A stretch of 51,799 nt of DNA from an uncultured Clostridia bacterium (GTDB taxonomy: Bacteria > Bacillota > Clostridia > TANB77 > CAG-508), in NCBI GenBank assembly GCA_944391955.1, contig CALXVG010000008.1, forward strand, positions 1 to 51,799. Direction: 5' to 3'. Position numbers and translations under genes: made by a program. Below are positions 24,165 through 34,215 of the stretch, piece by piece (the first letter of the stretch is position 1; each line of letters begins with the position of its first letter). The notes beneath the pieces were generated by a model, which saw only the letters and a program-made list of their open reading frames with translations, did not search any database and was not told the DNA's origin.

Positions 24165-25535
24165 TTATACTAGCCCTAAAATTGCTGTATTTCTTCCTGC
24201 ATCTTTACCATCTTTTCTATATGAATGCATTATATTAGAATTACATACTGTACATATATTGCAATCTATTATATTTTCACTTAGTATTCCATTTTCTATC
24301 ATTAAATTTTTGTTAATCATAACCGTATCTATATAACTTTTTCCTGTTTCCTTGTTTTCCTTTATGATATCGTCTATATTTTTCATATATTTAAATTGTT
24401 TATAAAAAATTTCTTTTACATCTGTATCTACTTCAAAATGACAATTTCTTATTGTTGGTCCTATTACGCAAAGCATATCTTCTGCTTTACATTTGTATTC
24501 CTTTTTCAATTCTTGTATTGCATTTTTTACTATACTTTTAGCTGTACCTTGCCAGCCAGAATGCACTAATGCTATAATGTTTTTTTCTTTGTCGAAAATA
24601 TAAATTGGTGTACAATCTGCAAATGTAAGTGATAAAATTTCATTTGTATGATTTGTTATTAATGCATCTATATCTTTTAATTCCTCTATAAAAAATCCTG
24701 TTTCGTTTTTTACTTTTTTTACATTGTTTGTATGTGTTTGGTATGGTCTTACAATATCTTTATAATCGATTTTTAAATTATCACATAATATTTTATAGTT
24801 TTTTTCTATTTCTTCTTTTTTTATTGAATATGTATCATTACTTCCAAAATCCATTGGTTGCAATGTAAAACAATGAATTACATTTTTGTATTTTAATAAT
24901 TCTTTAAATTGAATATATTTGAATTTTCCGTTTTTTACTACAACTATTTTATTATTCAATATTGGCATTGTTTCTATAAAATCATTTGCTTCTGTTTCTA
25001 ATTCTGTATCTTCATTTATTATTACATAATTTGATTTTTTTATATAAAAATCATTGTCTTTTTGGATTTTTAATCTTTGTTTTGCAATTTCTTCTGTTAT
25101 ATTATCTCTTGTGCACATTCTCTTTATTTTTGTTTCTTCTTTTGCCATAAGAGAAATTGTATAATCACATTCTAAATTTAATTCAGTTTCAAATAATAAT
25201 GGTATATCTAAAACAATATTTTTGTTTTTATTTTTTTCTATTTCTTCTTTTATAGCTTTTACAATATATTTATTTGTTAATAAATCTAATTTTTCTTTTT
25301 CCCCTGAGTTATTATATATTATTTGTGCTAATTTTTTTCTGTCTATTTCTTCATCTTTTAAAATATGTTTTCCGAAAGTTTCTACAATTTGGTTATAATA
25401 TTCTTTTCCTTTTTTTGCATTTTCTTTTGATATTTTGTCTGCATCAATTATTACTGCATTAAATTTTTGTGCTAATATTTTAGAAAAAATGCTTTTTCCT
25501 GAACCTGAATTTCCTGTTATACCAATTGTTTTCAT
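24165..25535 (-). CDS. coaE: Fusion of dephospho-CoA kinase and PgeF/YlmD-type enzyme
   Basis: One unbroken frame encodes two enzymes. Residues 1-190 are CoaE, which makes CoA by phosphorylating dephospho-CoA: P-loop G-N-S-G-S-G-K-S at 8-15, D-A-D near 31, and D-I-P-L-L-F-E. Residues 197-456 are a PgeF/YlmD (DUF152, once called laccase-like) purine nucleoside phosphorylase domain with the zinc ligands His268 (Q-T-H-T), Cys308 (F-A-D-C-T-P) and His325 (V-H-S-G-W-Q-G). The start is ambiguous between ATG-ATG at 25538/25535; the second has GGAGG at 7 bases. CoaD, the preceding enzyme of CoA synthesis, ends 26 bases upstream, so the CoaE half has pathway context. The fused PgeF half has no obvious link. 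Confidence 0.9.
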   Translation of the reverse strand: MKTIGITGNSGSGKSIFSKILAQKFNAVIIDADKISKENAKKGKEYYNQIVETFGKHILKDEEIDRKKLAQIIYNNSGEKEKLDLLTNKYIVKAIKEEIEKNKNKNIVLDIPLLFETELNLECDYTISLMAKEETKIKRMCTRDNITEEIAKQRLKIQKDNDFYIKKSNYVIINEDTELETEANDFIETMPILNNKIVVVKNGKFKYIQFKELLKYKNVIHCFTLQPMDFGSNDTYSIKKEEIEKNYKILCDNLKIDYKDIVRPYQTHTNNVKKVKNETGFFIEELKDIDALITNHTNEILSLTFADCTPIYIFDKEKNIIALVHSGWQGTAKSIVKNAIQELKKEYKCKAEDMLCVIGPTIRNCHFEVDTDVKEIFYKQFKYMKNIDDIIKENKETGKSYIDTVMINKNLMIENGILSENIIDCNICTVCNSNIMHSYRKDGKDAGRNTAILGLV

Positions 25536-25561
25536 CATATAACCTCCGAACAAATAAATAA

Positions 25562-26035
25562 TTATTGTTTTTCTTCTTTTAAAATTTCTGCTATTTGCTT
25601 TGGAACAAATTCGCTAATATCTGCATTATTGTTCCATAGTTCCATTACTAAACTTGATGATAAATATCCTAAATCTCCTGCTCTAAAATAGCAAGTATCA
25701 AGTTTTCCTATTTTTTCATTTGCTTCTGATATATTTTCTTCATATTGATAATCTGTACCATTTCTAAGTCCTCTTATTAAAATATCTGCATTATATTTTT
25801 TAGCTTCTTCTACTGTTAATCCATCATATAATGTTACTTCTACATTTGTTAGACCAAACTCTTTTATAACTTCTTCTATTGCTTTTTTCATTTTTTCTCT
25901 ATTTACTCTTTCTGTTTTTTCAGAATTTCGAGCAATACCTACTATTACTTTTTCAAAGCATCTAGCTGATTTTTTTACTATTTGCAAATGACCATTTGTA
26001 AATGGGTCAAATGAACCTGCATAAAAACCTATCAT
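25562..26035 (-). CDS. coaD: Phosphopantetheine adenylyltransferase
   Basis: It adenylates 4'-phosphopantetheine to dephospho-CoA. At 157 residues it has the usual length. The nucleotidyltransferase motif G-S-F-D-P-F-T-N-G-H is at 7-16 and I-R-G-L-R-N is in the middle. ATG 26035 is preferred, one base after the addB stop, because GGAG in the addB tail lies 8 bases upstream; a GTG nine bases earlier overlaps addB. With coaE just downstream, the last two steps of CoA synthesis are encoded together. Confidence 0.95.
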   Translation of the reverse strand: MIGFYAGSFDPFTNGHLQIVKKSARCFEKVIVGIARNSEKTERVNREKMKKAIEEVIKEFGLTNVEVTLYDGLTVEEAKKYNADILIRGLRNGTDYQYEENISEANEKIGKLDTCYFRAGDLGYLSSSLVMELWNNNADISEFVPKQIAEILKEEKQ

Positions 26036-26036
26036 C

Positions 26037-29000
26037 TTATTCACTCCATTCTTTTATTTCATTTAAAATTTGTTCTTTTGATTTAGTACCTAAAAATTCA
26101 TATTGATTTTCTTCTGCATCAAATCTACATATGTTTTTAAATTCACAGAATTTGCATGCTGATTGTTTTATTTTAGTATCATATATAGGTTTTATTTCTA
26201 TATTACCTGTAAGAATTTCTTTTGATATTTTTTTTATTATTTTTTCTATTGCTTTTTGTAAATCATTAAATTGTTCTTTTGTAACTACACTTGACCTAGA
26301 ATTACTAATATTTCCGTCTTTATCTAAATAAACAGGAATGTTGCTAGAACTACCTTTTATTAATTCTTTATCCATCAGTTTTATTACTTGGACATCTGCT
26401 AATATTAGTCCTTTCATTTTAAAACTTTTTCTTATTTTTTCTTCTATTTCTTCTTTAGTTAAATTTTTGCTTTCATTTATTATCGGTTCAATTAAATTGA
26501 AATATAGTACTCCCGCTGGCTCTTTGTCTTTTTGTTTTGATAAAATATCTATATATGTTAATAGCTGTATTTGAGTTCCTGCAATCATTTGATTTAAATC
26601 TAGATTTTTTTCAGAGGATTTATAATCTATTATCCTGATGTATTTATCTTGTGCTATATCTATTCTGTCAATTTTTCCTGTTACCTCTATATTTTCAATT
26701 TTTTTGCTAAATTCTAATTCATGTGCAAGTGGTTTGAAATCACTATTTTGTATTTGATATACAATATATTTTACTGATTGAATTATAGTGTTTTTTAATT
26801 TATTTGTTAAAATTATAAATTTAGGTGAACTCGAAAAAATTTGATTTTTATTTAATTTTAATTTTTCTTCTATTATATTTTTTATTATTTTTTCTATTTC
26901 TTCTGAAGTTACTTCATTTATATTTTCTACTATTTCGAAAAATTCATCTAATACCTCATGCATAAAAGAACCTGTGTCAATTGATTTTAGTTTATACTGT
27001 TCTGTTTCTTTTAATTTCAAGCCATATTTTAAGTGAAATGAGAATGGGCATTTCTTGTATTGTTCCATTTTAGAAATACTTGTTTTTATTTTTTCTCCAT
27101 ATAATTCTTTTATATTTTTTTCATTTATTTTTTCTGCTATATTACTATATTCAAGCGCTTTTAAATTCTTTTTTAATTTTTCTTTCCATTCTTCTCTTTT
27201 ATTATACCAATTGTATATATCATACCAGTAGTCTTCTATTTCCTCATCATTAGACAATTTCCTTATTTTTTCTATTAATTCTTCAAAAGTTACCTCTTTA
27301 TTTATAACTTCTATATTTTCTTTAAGCACTTCACTTTGTTCTTTTATATTAGGAAATATTTTTTTTATTTTATTAATTAATATTGAAGGTCTTAATGATG
27401 CTCCGTCCTTATTTGTAGAATCATATGATATATATATTTTCTCTTCTGCAGTTGTAAAAGCTTTATATATATTAAATTGATCTTCATATAAATTTTCTAA
27501 TGTATTTTTTGCTATTTCTAAATTATTTTCTTTTAAAATATCTCTGTCTTTATCATTAAAATATCCTTCGTTTTTATTTACACTTGGGAAACTGCCGTCA
27601 TTTGCTCCTATTATGAACATAGCCTTTATTTTGTGAGTTCTTGTTCTATCTATATTGCCTATTATAACTTGATCCATAAATTGAGGAATTTGTCCTACTT
27701 CTTTGTTTTTTAGACCTACTTTTAATAATTCTTTATATTTTTCAAAAGACATTTTTTCATCATTAAAAATATTTACAATTTCATCAAATACTTCTATTAA
27801 AATTTCCAAACTTGATTTATAGATTTTTGCTATTTCTATTTCTTTTGCTTTTTCTAACATTTCTATTTTTTTATTCATTTTTTCTGCAATTTTATTTTCT
27901 TCTATAAATTTGTATAATCTTTCTGAAATTGCTTTTGCCGTTTTATCTTTTTCTAAATTATTTTTTAGATTTAATAATGGTTTTGTTATTTTTTCTTGTT
28001 GTATATATAATTCTTCCCATCTTGTTTTATACCATTTATTTCCTTTAATTCCATTTTTTGTACAATATTTTTCCACATTATAAATATCTTCTTTTTCTAA
28101 TTCAGTAAATCCTGATTTTATATAATTTAATACTGATTCTTGAGACCAATTATTTGAAAATATTTCTATTATTGATATTATATATTTTATTAAAATATTT
28201 TCTGTTATTTCTATATTTTCATCAATAAAAAATGGTATCTCATATTTGCTAAAAATTACTTTTATTATATTATTTATATCTGATAAATTATTTGATATTA
28301 TTGCAATATCATTATATCTATAATTTTCTTTTTTTACTAAATTTATAATTTTTTTTGCAATATTTTCTATTTCTGAATATTCATTATTTTCTAAATTTAT
28401 TTTTATATTTTTTACTTCTTGAAAATATTTTTCTGGTCTTACATTATATAAATTTTCTTCAAGATGTTTTAATTCAGAATTTTGTAATCTATAATTTTTT
28501 TTTAATAAAATAGGCTTTTCTTTTTTTATATTTAGTTCTTTTGCTATATCTACTATTTTTTTTGCAAAGATTTTATTGCTATAAAATATATCTGTTTCTG
28601 GTACTGTTTCTACACTTAAATTATCTGTGCAAATACATATATTTACCATTTCTGCTTTTTTTAAAATTTCTTTTAAGATGTTATATTCTTGTATTGTAAA
28701 ACCTGCAAATTCATCTATATATATTATTGAATCATCAAACATTTTGCTTTGTGGAATTTCTTTTGCAAGTTTTGTTAAAATATCATCTTCATCAATATAT
28801 TGTCCTTTTAATTTTTCTTCATATATTGTATAAATTGTATTTATGTCTTGAAGCTTTCCTTGTAAATTTATATCTGATATATTTCCTATATTTTCTTCTA
28901 TTTTTTCTTTAGTAATATTATGTTTTTTTAATTCCGTTATTTCTTTTAATATAAGTTCAATATTTTCATTTGTTTTACCTAAAAACTTTAATTTGTCTTT

Positions 29001-29294
29001 TTGTTGTTGCAAAATAGAGTAAATAATCATTGCTTGACTTGATTTAGATATTACTAATTCATTTGCTCCTCCAACTTCTGTAAATACTCTATTAGCTATT
29101 CTTTTAAAGCTTATTACTTCTGCATTTAAAGAAACATTGTTTTCTAAAATTTCTAATAATCTTTTTTCCATAGAGTAAGAAAATTGTTCTGGTGTTATTA
29201 TATATATTTTTTTATTTTTTATTTTTTTTATTTCCTGAAGACAAAAATTAGTTTTTCCTGTTCCTGATTTTCCATATATTATTCTTAAACTCAT
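26037..29294 (-). CDS. addB: AddB subunit of the AddAB helicase-nuclease
   Basis: AddAB processes double-strand DNA ends for RecA-dependent repair. This 1085-residue protein has the AddB layout: P-loop G-K-S-G-T-G-K-T near residue 8, a degenerate helicase body, and a C-terminal nuclease domain with D-R-I-D-I and I-I-D-Y-K-S. Iron-sulfur ligands bracket the nuclease: one Cys in C-P-F-S-F-H and three in C-K-F-C-E-F-K-N-I-C at the end. It is of usual length for AddB. The partner addA, often the next gene, is not in the window: coaD follows and the OGG gene precedes. Lys/Glu/Ile-rich composition follows the genome. Confidence 0.9.
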   Translation of the reverse strand: MSLRIIYGKSGTGKTNFCLQEIKKIKNKKIYIITPEQFSYSMEKRLLEILENNVSLNAEVISFKRIANRVFTEVGGANELVISKSSQAMIIYSILQQQKDKLKFLGKTNENIELILKEITELKKHNITKEKIEENIGNISDINLQGKLQDINTIYTIYEEKLKGQYIDEDDILTKLAKEIPQSKMFDDSIIYIDEFAGFTIQEYNILKEILKKAEMVNICICTDNLSVETVPETDIFYSNKIFAKKIVDIAKELNIKKEKPILLKKNYRLQNSELKHLEENLYNVRPEKYFQEVKNIKINLENNEYSEIENIAKKIINLVKKENYRYNDIAIISNNLSDINNIIKVIFSKYEIPFFIDENIEITENILIKYIISIIEIFSNNWSQESVLNYIKSGFTELEKEDIYNVEKYCTKNGIKGNKWYKTRWEELYIQQEKITKPLLNLKNNLEKDKTAKAISERLYKFIEENKIAEKMNKKIEMLEKAKEIEIAKIYKSSLEILIEVFDEIVNIFNDEKMSFEKYKELLKVGLKNKEVGQIPQFMDQVIIGNIDRTRTHKIKAMFIIGANDGSFPSVNKNEGYFNDKDRDILKENNLEIAKNTLENLYEDQFNIYKAFTTAEEKIYISYDSTNKDGASLRPSILINKIKKIFPNIKEQSEVLKENIEVINKEVTFEELIEKIRKLSNDEEIEDYWYDIYNWYNKREEWKEKLKKNLKALEYSNIAEKINEKNIKELYGEKIKTSISKMEQYKKCPFSFHLKYGLKLKETEQYKLKSIDTGSFMHEVLDEFFEIVENINEVTSEEIEKIIKNIIEEKLKLNKNQIFSSSPKFIILTNKLKNTIIQSVKYIVYQIQNSDFKPLAHELEFSKKIENIEVTGKIDRIDIAQDKYIRIIDYKSSEKNLDLNQMIAGTQIQLLTYIDILSKQKDKEPAGVLYFNLIEPIINESKNLTKEEIEEKIRKSFKMKGLILADVQVIKLMDKELIKGSSSNIPVYLDKDGNISNSRSSVVTKEQFNDLQKAIEKIIKKISKEILTGNIEIKPIYDTKIKQSACKFCEFKNICRFDAEENQYEFLGTKSKEQILNEIKEWSE

Positions 29295-29309
29295 TTTATT
29301 CTCCCTTTT

Positions 29310-30161
29310 TTACAATTCTCTTCTCCAATAAAATAAATATTGTTGAGCTAATCCTGCTTTATTTCCATAATAATTTCTTGCAAATTCTTTTATTTTTTGT
29401 GGTTTTTGTTCTTTATTATCAAAATATAATTCTGATATAACTCTTCTCACCCAAACGTCTATTGGAAACACTTGATATTTTTTTAAAGAAAACAGCATTA
29501 TACAATCCGCAACTTTTGGACCTATTCCTGGTAAAGATAATAATGTTTCTTCTATTTTTTCTATATTTTTTTCTTTTTCTAAATTTTCTAAATTAACTTC
29601 TCCATTATAAATTTTTCTAGTTGTTTCATATACTCTTACATCTCTAAACCCTAATCCTATATTTCTCAAATCTTCTACACTTGCTTTTGATAATTCTTCT
29701 GGTGTTGGAAAAGTATAATATTCCTTATTTTCAAAAACTATTTTTTTACCATATTTTTCGGATATTCTTTCTATTATTTTTTTTATTCTTGGAATATTGT
29801 TATTTGCTGATATTATAAATGATATTATGGTTTCCCATAAATCCTGATGTAAAATTCTTATTCCATCTCCAAATTTTATACTTGTTTTTAAATTATCATC
29901 TATTTTTGATAGTTCTTGTTTTATTTTTTCATAATTTTCATTTAATGAAAAATAATCTATGCAAATTTCTTTTATATCTTTTTCACATATTCCTTTAAAT
30001 ATTACATTATTTTCTTTTTTTTCTACTTTAATTACATTATTTTTAAATACCCCTATGTAACTTCCATCTATTTCTTTATTCCATCTAAAACATTGTCCAC
30101 ATTCAAAAATATGTACTGGTTCAAAAGATTTTATGTTCTCAATCATATATGTTTGTTCCAT
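29310..30161 (-). CDS. OGG-type 8-oxoguanine DNA glycosylase
   Basis: A 283-residue HhH-GPD glycosylase/AP lyase of the clostridial OGG1 kind, which removes 8-oxoguanine. The N-terminal domain has C-G-Q-C-F-R-W, typical of OGG1-like proteins. The helix-hairpin-helix reads L-P-G-I-G-P-K-V-A-D-C with the catalytic Lys216, and the assisting Asp235 is in F-P-I-D-V-W-V. It lies 15 bases before addB on the same strand, so two repair genes share a transcript. There is no C-terminal iron-sulfur cluster, which rules out MutY or Nth. Confidence 0.9.
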   Translation of the reverse strand: MEQTYMIENIKSFEPVHIFECGQCFRWNKEIDGSYIGVFKNNVIKVEKKENNVIFKGICEKDIKEICIDYFSLNENYEKIKQELSKIDDNLKTSIKFGDGIRILHQDLWETIISFIISANNNIPRIKKIIERISEKYGKKIVFENKEYYTFPTPEELSKASVEDLRNIGLGFRDVRVYETTRKIYNGEVNLENLEKEKNIEKIEETLLSLPGIGPKVADCIMLFSLKKYQVFPIDVWVRRVISELYFDNKEQKPQKIKEFARNYYGNKAGLAQQYLFYWRREL

Positions 30162-30224
30162 TTATTTCACCACTTCTATTTTAACAAAAAAGATGTTTAC
30201 TTTCAATAGTTATAAGTTTGAGTT

Positions 30225-30269
30225 AAATAAAAACAACACTCCATGATTTCTCATTTGTGTGTTGTTTTT
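30225..30269 (-). terminator. Terminator after gyrA
   Basis: An 11-bp stem AAAAACAACAC/GTGTTGTTTTT (arms 30229-30239 and 30259-30269) is followed on the minus strand by TTTATTT. It stands between gyrA and the OGG gene. Confidence 0.8.
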
Positions 30270-30286
30270 ATTATTTTCTAATATTT

Positions 30287-32719
30287 TTATTCTTCTTCTT
30301 TTTCTTTTAGTTTTTCTATACTTACTACTTTTCCTTCATTTGTTCTCATTAGTGTTACTCCTTGTGTTGAACGTCCTAGTACACTTATTTCTGATACATT
30401 TATTCTTATTATTGTTCCTGTATCTGTTATTAGCATTATATCATCATTTTCTTCAACAATTCTTATTCCTACTATTTTTCCTGTTTTTGGTGTTATTTTA
30501 TATGTTATTACACCTTTTCCTGCTCTTGCTTGTACTCTATATTCGCTTAGTTCTGTTCTTTTTCCAAAGCCATTTTCCGTAATAGCAAGTAATGTTGAAT
30601 TGCTATTTTGTATAATTGCTTCCATTCCTATTACACAATCATCTTTATTTAATTTTATTCCTATAACACCTTGAGATACTCTACCAACTGCTCTTACATC
30701 TTTTTCTCCAAATGTAATTGCTAAGCCTTCTCTTGTTACTAATACAATATTATCTTCTCCATCTGTTAGTCTAACATCTATTAACTCATCTTCTTCTTTT
30801 AGTGTTATTGCTAATAATCCTGTTTTTCTTGCAGAATTATATTCAGATAATGCTGTTTTCTTTATTAATCCATTTTTTGTTGCAAATAATAAATATTTTC
30901 CTTCTGCAAAATTTTGTATTGGTATAATTGTTGATATTTTTTCTCCGGCATCTAAACTCAATAAATTTACTATTGCTGTTCCTCTTGCGGTTCTTCCAGC
31001 TTCAGGAATCTCATAACCTCTTAATCTATATAATTTTCCTTTATTGCTGAAGAATAAAATTGTATCATGTGTAGATGCTGTAAAAATTTCTTTTACAAAA
31101 TCTTCTTCTTTAGTTGCTATACCTGTAATTCCTTTTCCACCTCTTTTTTGGCTTTTATAAATATCAACAGGCATTCTTTTTATATAACCAAAATGTGTTA
31201 AAGCTATTACATTAGTTTCTTCTTTTATTAAATCTTCTACTTCAATTTCTCCTTCTGCTGCAACTATTTTTGTTTTTCTGTCATCTCCGAATTTTTCTCT
31301 AACTACTAATAGTTCATCTTTTATTATCTTATAAACTAAAGTTTCACTAGATAAGATTTCTTTTAAATATGCTATAAGTTTCATTAATTCATTATATTCT
31401 TCGTCTATTTTTTCTCTTTGCAATCCTGATAATGTTTTCAATCTCATATCTAGAATAGCTTGAGCTTGAATTTCAGATAATCCAAATCTTTCCATTAATC
31501 TTTCTTTTGCATCATCATAAGAATTTCTTATAATATTAATTACTTCATCAATATTGTCTAATGCTATTTTTAATCCTTCTAAAATATGTGCTCTAGCTTC
31601 TGCTTTATCTAAATCAAATTGTGTTCTTCTTAAAATTACTTTTCTTCTATGTTCTATATAATGATCTAAACATTCTCTTAATGTTAAAATTTTAGGTTCT
31701 CCATTAACTAATGCAAGCATTATTATTCCAAAAGTATCTTGCATTTGTGTATTTTTAAATAATAAATTAAGAACAACTTGAGGATTTGCATCTCTTTTTA
31801 ATTCTATAACAATTCTTACTCTATCTATTCTGTCTGATTCGTCTCTTATTGCTGAAATTCCTTCTATTCTTTTTTCTTTTACTAGTTCTGCCATATTTTC
31901 TATTAATTTAGATTTATTAACTTGATATGGCAATGATGAAACTATTATTCTTCTTTTTCCTCCAGACATTTCTTCTATATCTGTTTCTGCTCTTAAAGTA
32001 ATTTTTCCTCTACCTGTTGTATATGCTTGTTTTATTCCTTCTCTTCCTAATATCATTGCACCTGTTGGAAAATCTGGACCTTTGATAACTTTCATTAATT
32101 CTTCGTCTGAAACATTATCTTCATCTATTATTTTTATTATTCCATCTATTAATTCTCTTAAATTGTGTGGTGGTATATTTGTTGCCATTCCTACGGCTAT
32201 ACCTGATGAACCATTTGCTAAAAGTGCTGGAATTTGTGCTGGTAAAACTGTAGGTTCTTGTAATCTATCATCAAAATTTGGCATAAAATCTACTGTATTT
32301 TTTTCTATATCTGTAAGCATATACTGAGCTATTTTTGACATTCTTGCTTCTGTATAACGATATGCAGCAGGTGGATCTCCATCTATTGAACCAAAATTTC
32401 CATGTCCATCTACCATCATATATCTTAAAGAAAAGTCTTGTGCCATTCTAACTAATGCATCATAAACTGAAGAGTCTCCATGTGGATGATATCTACCTAA
32501 AACATCTCCTACTGTTGTAGCACATTTTCTATATGGTTTATCTGGTGTAAATCCATCTTCATGCATTGTATAAAGTATTCTTCTATGTACAGGTTTTAAA
32601 CCATCTCTAACATCTGGTAAAGCTCTTGCAACTATAACACTCATCGCATAGTCTATATATGCTGTTTTCATTTCATTTTCAATATTCCTTTGTATTATTT
32701 TTTCTTCTGCCTTATCCAT
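30287..32719 (-). CDS. gyrA: DNA gyrase subunit A
   Basis: The breakage-reunion subunit of gyrase, which introduces negative supercoils. The active-site Tyr122 is in Y-R-Y-T-E-A-R-M. The quinolone-resistance region keeps Ser83 and Asp87 (E. coli numbering fits directly), the quinolone-sensitive form. The C-terminal beta-pinwheel carries a GyrA box Q-K-R-G-G-K-G, supporting gyrase rather than topoisomerase IV. At 810 residues it is normal. Unlike most Firmicutes, gyrB is not directly upstream: three unrelated genes and an RNA-like gap intervene, and gyrA has its own promoter at 32756-32784. Confidence 0.97.
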   Translation of the reverse strand: MDKAEEKIIQRNIENEMKTAYIDYAMSVIVARALPDVRDGLKPVHRRILYTMHEDGFTPDKPYRKCATTVGDVLGRYHPHGDSSVYDALVRMAQDFSLRYMMVDGHGNFGSIDGDPPAAYRYTEARMSKIAQYMLTDIEKNTVDFMPNFDDRLQEPTVLPAQIPALLANGSSGIAVGMATNIPPHNLRELIDGIIKIIDEDNVSDEELMKVIKGPDFPTGAMILGREGIKQAYTTGRGKITLRAETDIEEMSGGKRRIIVSSLPYQVNKSKLIENMAELVKEKRIEGISAIRDESDRIDRVRIVIELKRDANPQVVLNLLFKNTQMQDTFGIIMLALVNGEPKILTLRECLDHYIEHRRKVILRRTQFDLDKAEARAHILEGLKIALDNIDEVINIIRNSYDDAKERLMERFGLSEIQAQAILDMRLKTLSGLQREKIDEEYNELMKLIAYLKEILSSETLVYKIIKDELLVVREKFGDDRKTKIVAAEGEIEVEDLIKEETNVIALTHFGYIKRMPVDIYKSQKRGGKGITGIATKEEDFVKEIFTASTHDTILFFSNKGKLYRLRGYEIPEAGRTARGTAIVNLLSLDAGEKISTIIPIQNFAEGKYLLFATKNGLIKKTALSEYNSARKTGLLAITLKEEDELIDVRLTDGEDNIVLVTREGLAITFGEKDVRAVGRVSQGVIGIKLNKDDCVIGMEAIIQNSNSTLLAITENGFGKRTELSEYRVQARAGKGVITYKITPKTGKIVGIRIVEENDDIMLITDTGTIIRINVSEISVLGRSTQGVTLMRTNEGKVVSIEKLKEKEEE

Positions 32720-32755
32720 TTATTTTCCTCTTTTCTGTATATTTTTTCTTCTCAT

Positions 32756-32784
32756 ATTATATATGAATAAAGCAAATTTTGCAA
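32756..32784 (-). promoter_or_regulatory. Promoter of gyrA
   Basis: On the minus strand TTGCAA (32784-32779), a 17-base spacer and TATAAT (32761-32756) precede the gyrA start by 37 bases. Being separate from the gyrB transcript, gyrA needs it. Confidence 0.65.
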
Positions 32785-32805
32785 GAATCTTTATAACTTT
32801 TTTTG

Positions 32806-34203
32806 TCAATTTATAAGCATATTTGCCAGTTCTTTTTCTTCTTCTGTTAATTCAAAATTTTTTCCATTATTTTTTATTAATTCATGAATATTTTCTAATT
32901 GTCTTGCTTTTATTAAAGTATTTTCTAGAGGAATTACATTTTCTAAATACTCTTCTATTTTATTATATTGATATTCCATTCCCGAAAAGTTTTGTTCTTC
33001 ATAATATTTTTGCCATTTTTCAATATATCCATCTATTTTTTCTAATGCTTCTATTTGATTATCTAAACTTTCACCAACATTTTTTTCTATTGTATCTAAT
33101 ATTGTGTCTTTTCCTTTTTTTATTGCATTATATGTATTTTTGTTAATTATTTTTTCATCTTTTAGCCATTTTATTCCGTCATCCAGGATGTCTGATATTG
33201 TATCTATTAATCCTCCTTTTTCTACTGCTTTTTTTATTTGTGAAATATTTTCAAATGTTCCTGTTGCTATTCCTATTAAGCTTTTTCCTAAATCTGTTGC
33301 TTCTTCTACTACTGTTTCTATACCTTCTTTAAATCCTTCTCTTAAAAAACTATTTTTTATATTTATTATCTCATCTTCTATAAAATCTGGTAAAACTACT
33401 CTCAAACCAACATCTATTCCATTATTTATTGCTTTTGCTAAATCTGAGTTTATAATTTTAGACTGGCTTTCTTTGAGATTTTCTAATATTCTTGATAATT
33501 CTTTTGCTTCTTCTATGGCAATATTATTTTCTTTTGCGTATTCTTCATAATCCATATTTTCTAAATCAATATTTTTCATTTTTTTCTTTTTACCTCCTAT
33601 TTTTTTTATTTTTTTTGGAGTAGATTTTTTTATATTAAATTCTATAAAAAATTTTTTATTATTTTTTAATTTAATTAATAATAAAATAGAAAAAATTTTT
33701 TTAGATTTTTTTGCAGTTTTTTTTATTTTATTTTTTTTATTTTTATAATTATTTATTTTTTTATTTAATTTAATTTTTATATTATCAAAAAAATTATTTT
33801 TATCTTTTTTATAATATATTATTTTTTCTATTTTTTCTGTTTTTTTAATATTTTCATTTAATATTTTTTTTATTAAATCATCTTCTGTTATTTTATTATT
33901 TATAAATATTTTATTTATCCCTTTTTTTATTAAAAATTTTATTAATTTGTCATTTTGCTTGTCCAAAATTATATAAATATTTATATTTTCTTTTTTATAT
34001 TTTATTAAATTTATTAATTCATAAATGTCTAATTCTCCTGGTAATATACTACTTAAAATCAACACATCTATGTTTTTATTTTTATCTAAAATTTCTAATA
34101 ATGCCTCTTGATATTGTATGTCTTTATAAATAATTTCACAATTTTTTTTATTTTCTAATTTTTTATTTATATTTTCATTTGCTAATGCTGTTAATATTTT
34201 CAT
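32806..34203 (-). CDS. Two-part protein of unknown function (receiver-like head, helical tail)
   Basis: Not recognised as a family. Residues 1-115 alternate beta and alpha segments like a CheY/TadZ-type Rossmann domain (V-L-I-L-S-S near 48, I-Y-I-I-L-D near 77), but a clear set of acidic phosphorylation residues is missing. Residues 120-208 are extremely rich in Lys, Asn and Ile. From Met209 a different, balanced composition begins: an acidic, helical region of about 257 residues with glycine-containing helices (G-I-D-V-G-L, G-K-S-L-I-G-I-A-T-G). An AGGAGG lies 13 bases before Met209 (33579), so the tail may also be made as a separate protein. It is the third gene of the VirB4 operon, 12 bases after the ATPase. 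No catalytic motif is seen. Confidence 0.7.
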   Translation of the reverse strand: MKILTALANENINKKLENKKNCEIIYKDIQYQEALLEILDKNKNIDVLILSSILPGELDIYELINLIKYKKENINIYIILDKQNDKLIKFLIKKGINKIFINNKITEDDLIKKILNENIKKTEKIEKIIYYKKDKNNFFDNIKIKLNKKINNYKNKKNKIKKTAKKSKKIFSILLLIKLKNNKKFFIEFNIKKSTPKKIKKIGGKKKKMKNIDLENMDYEEYAKENNIAIEEAKELSRILENLKESQSKIINSDLAKAINNGIDVGLRVVLPDFIEDEIINIKNSFLREGFKEGIETVVEEATDLGKSLIGIATGTFENISQIKKAVEKGGLIDTISDILDDGIKWLKDEKIINKNTYNAIKKGKDTILDTIEKNVGESLDNQIEALEKIDGYIEKWQKYYEEQNFSGMEYQYNKIEEYLENVIPLENTLIKARQLENIHELIKNNGKNFELTEEEKELANMLIN

Positions 34204-34215
34204 TTTTCCCTCTTT

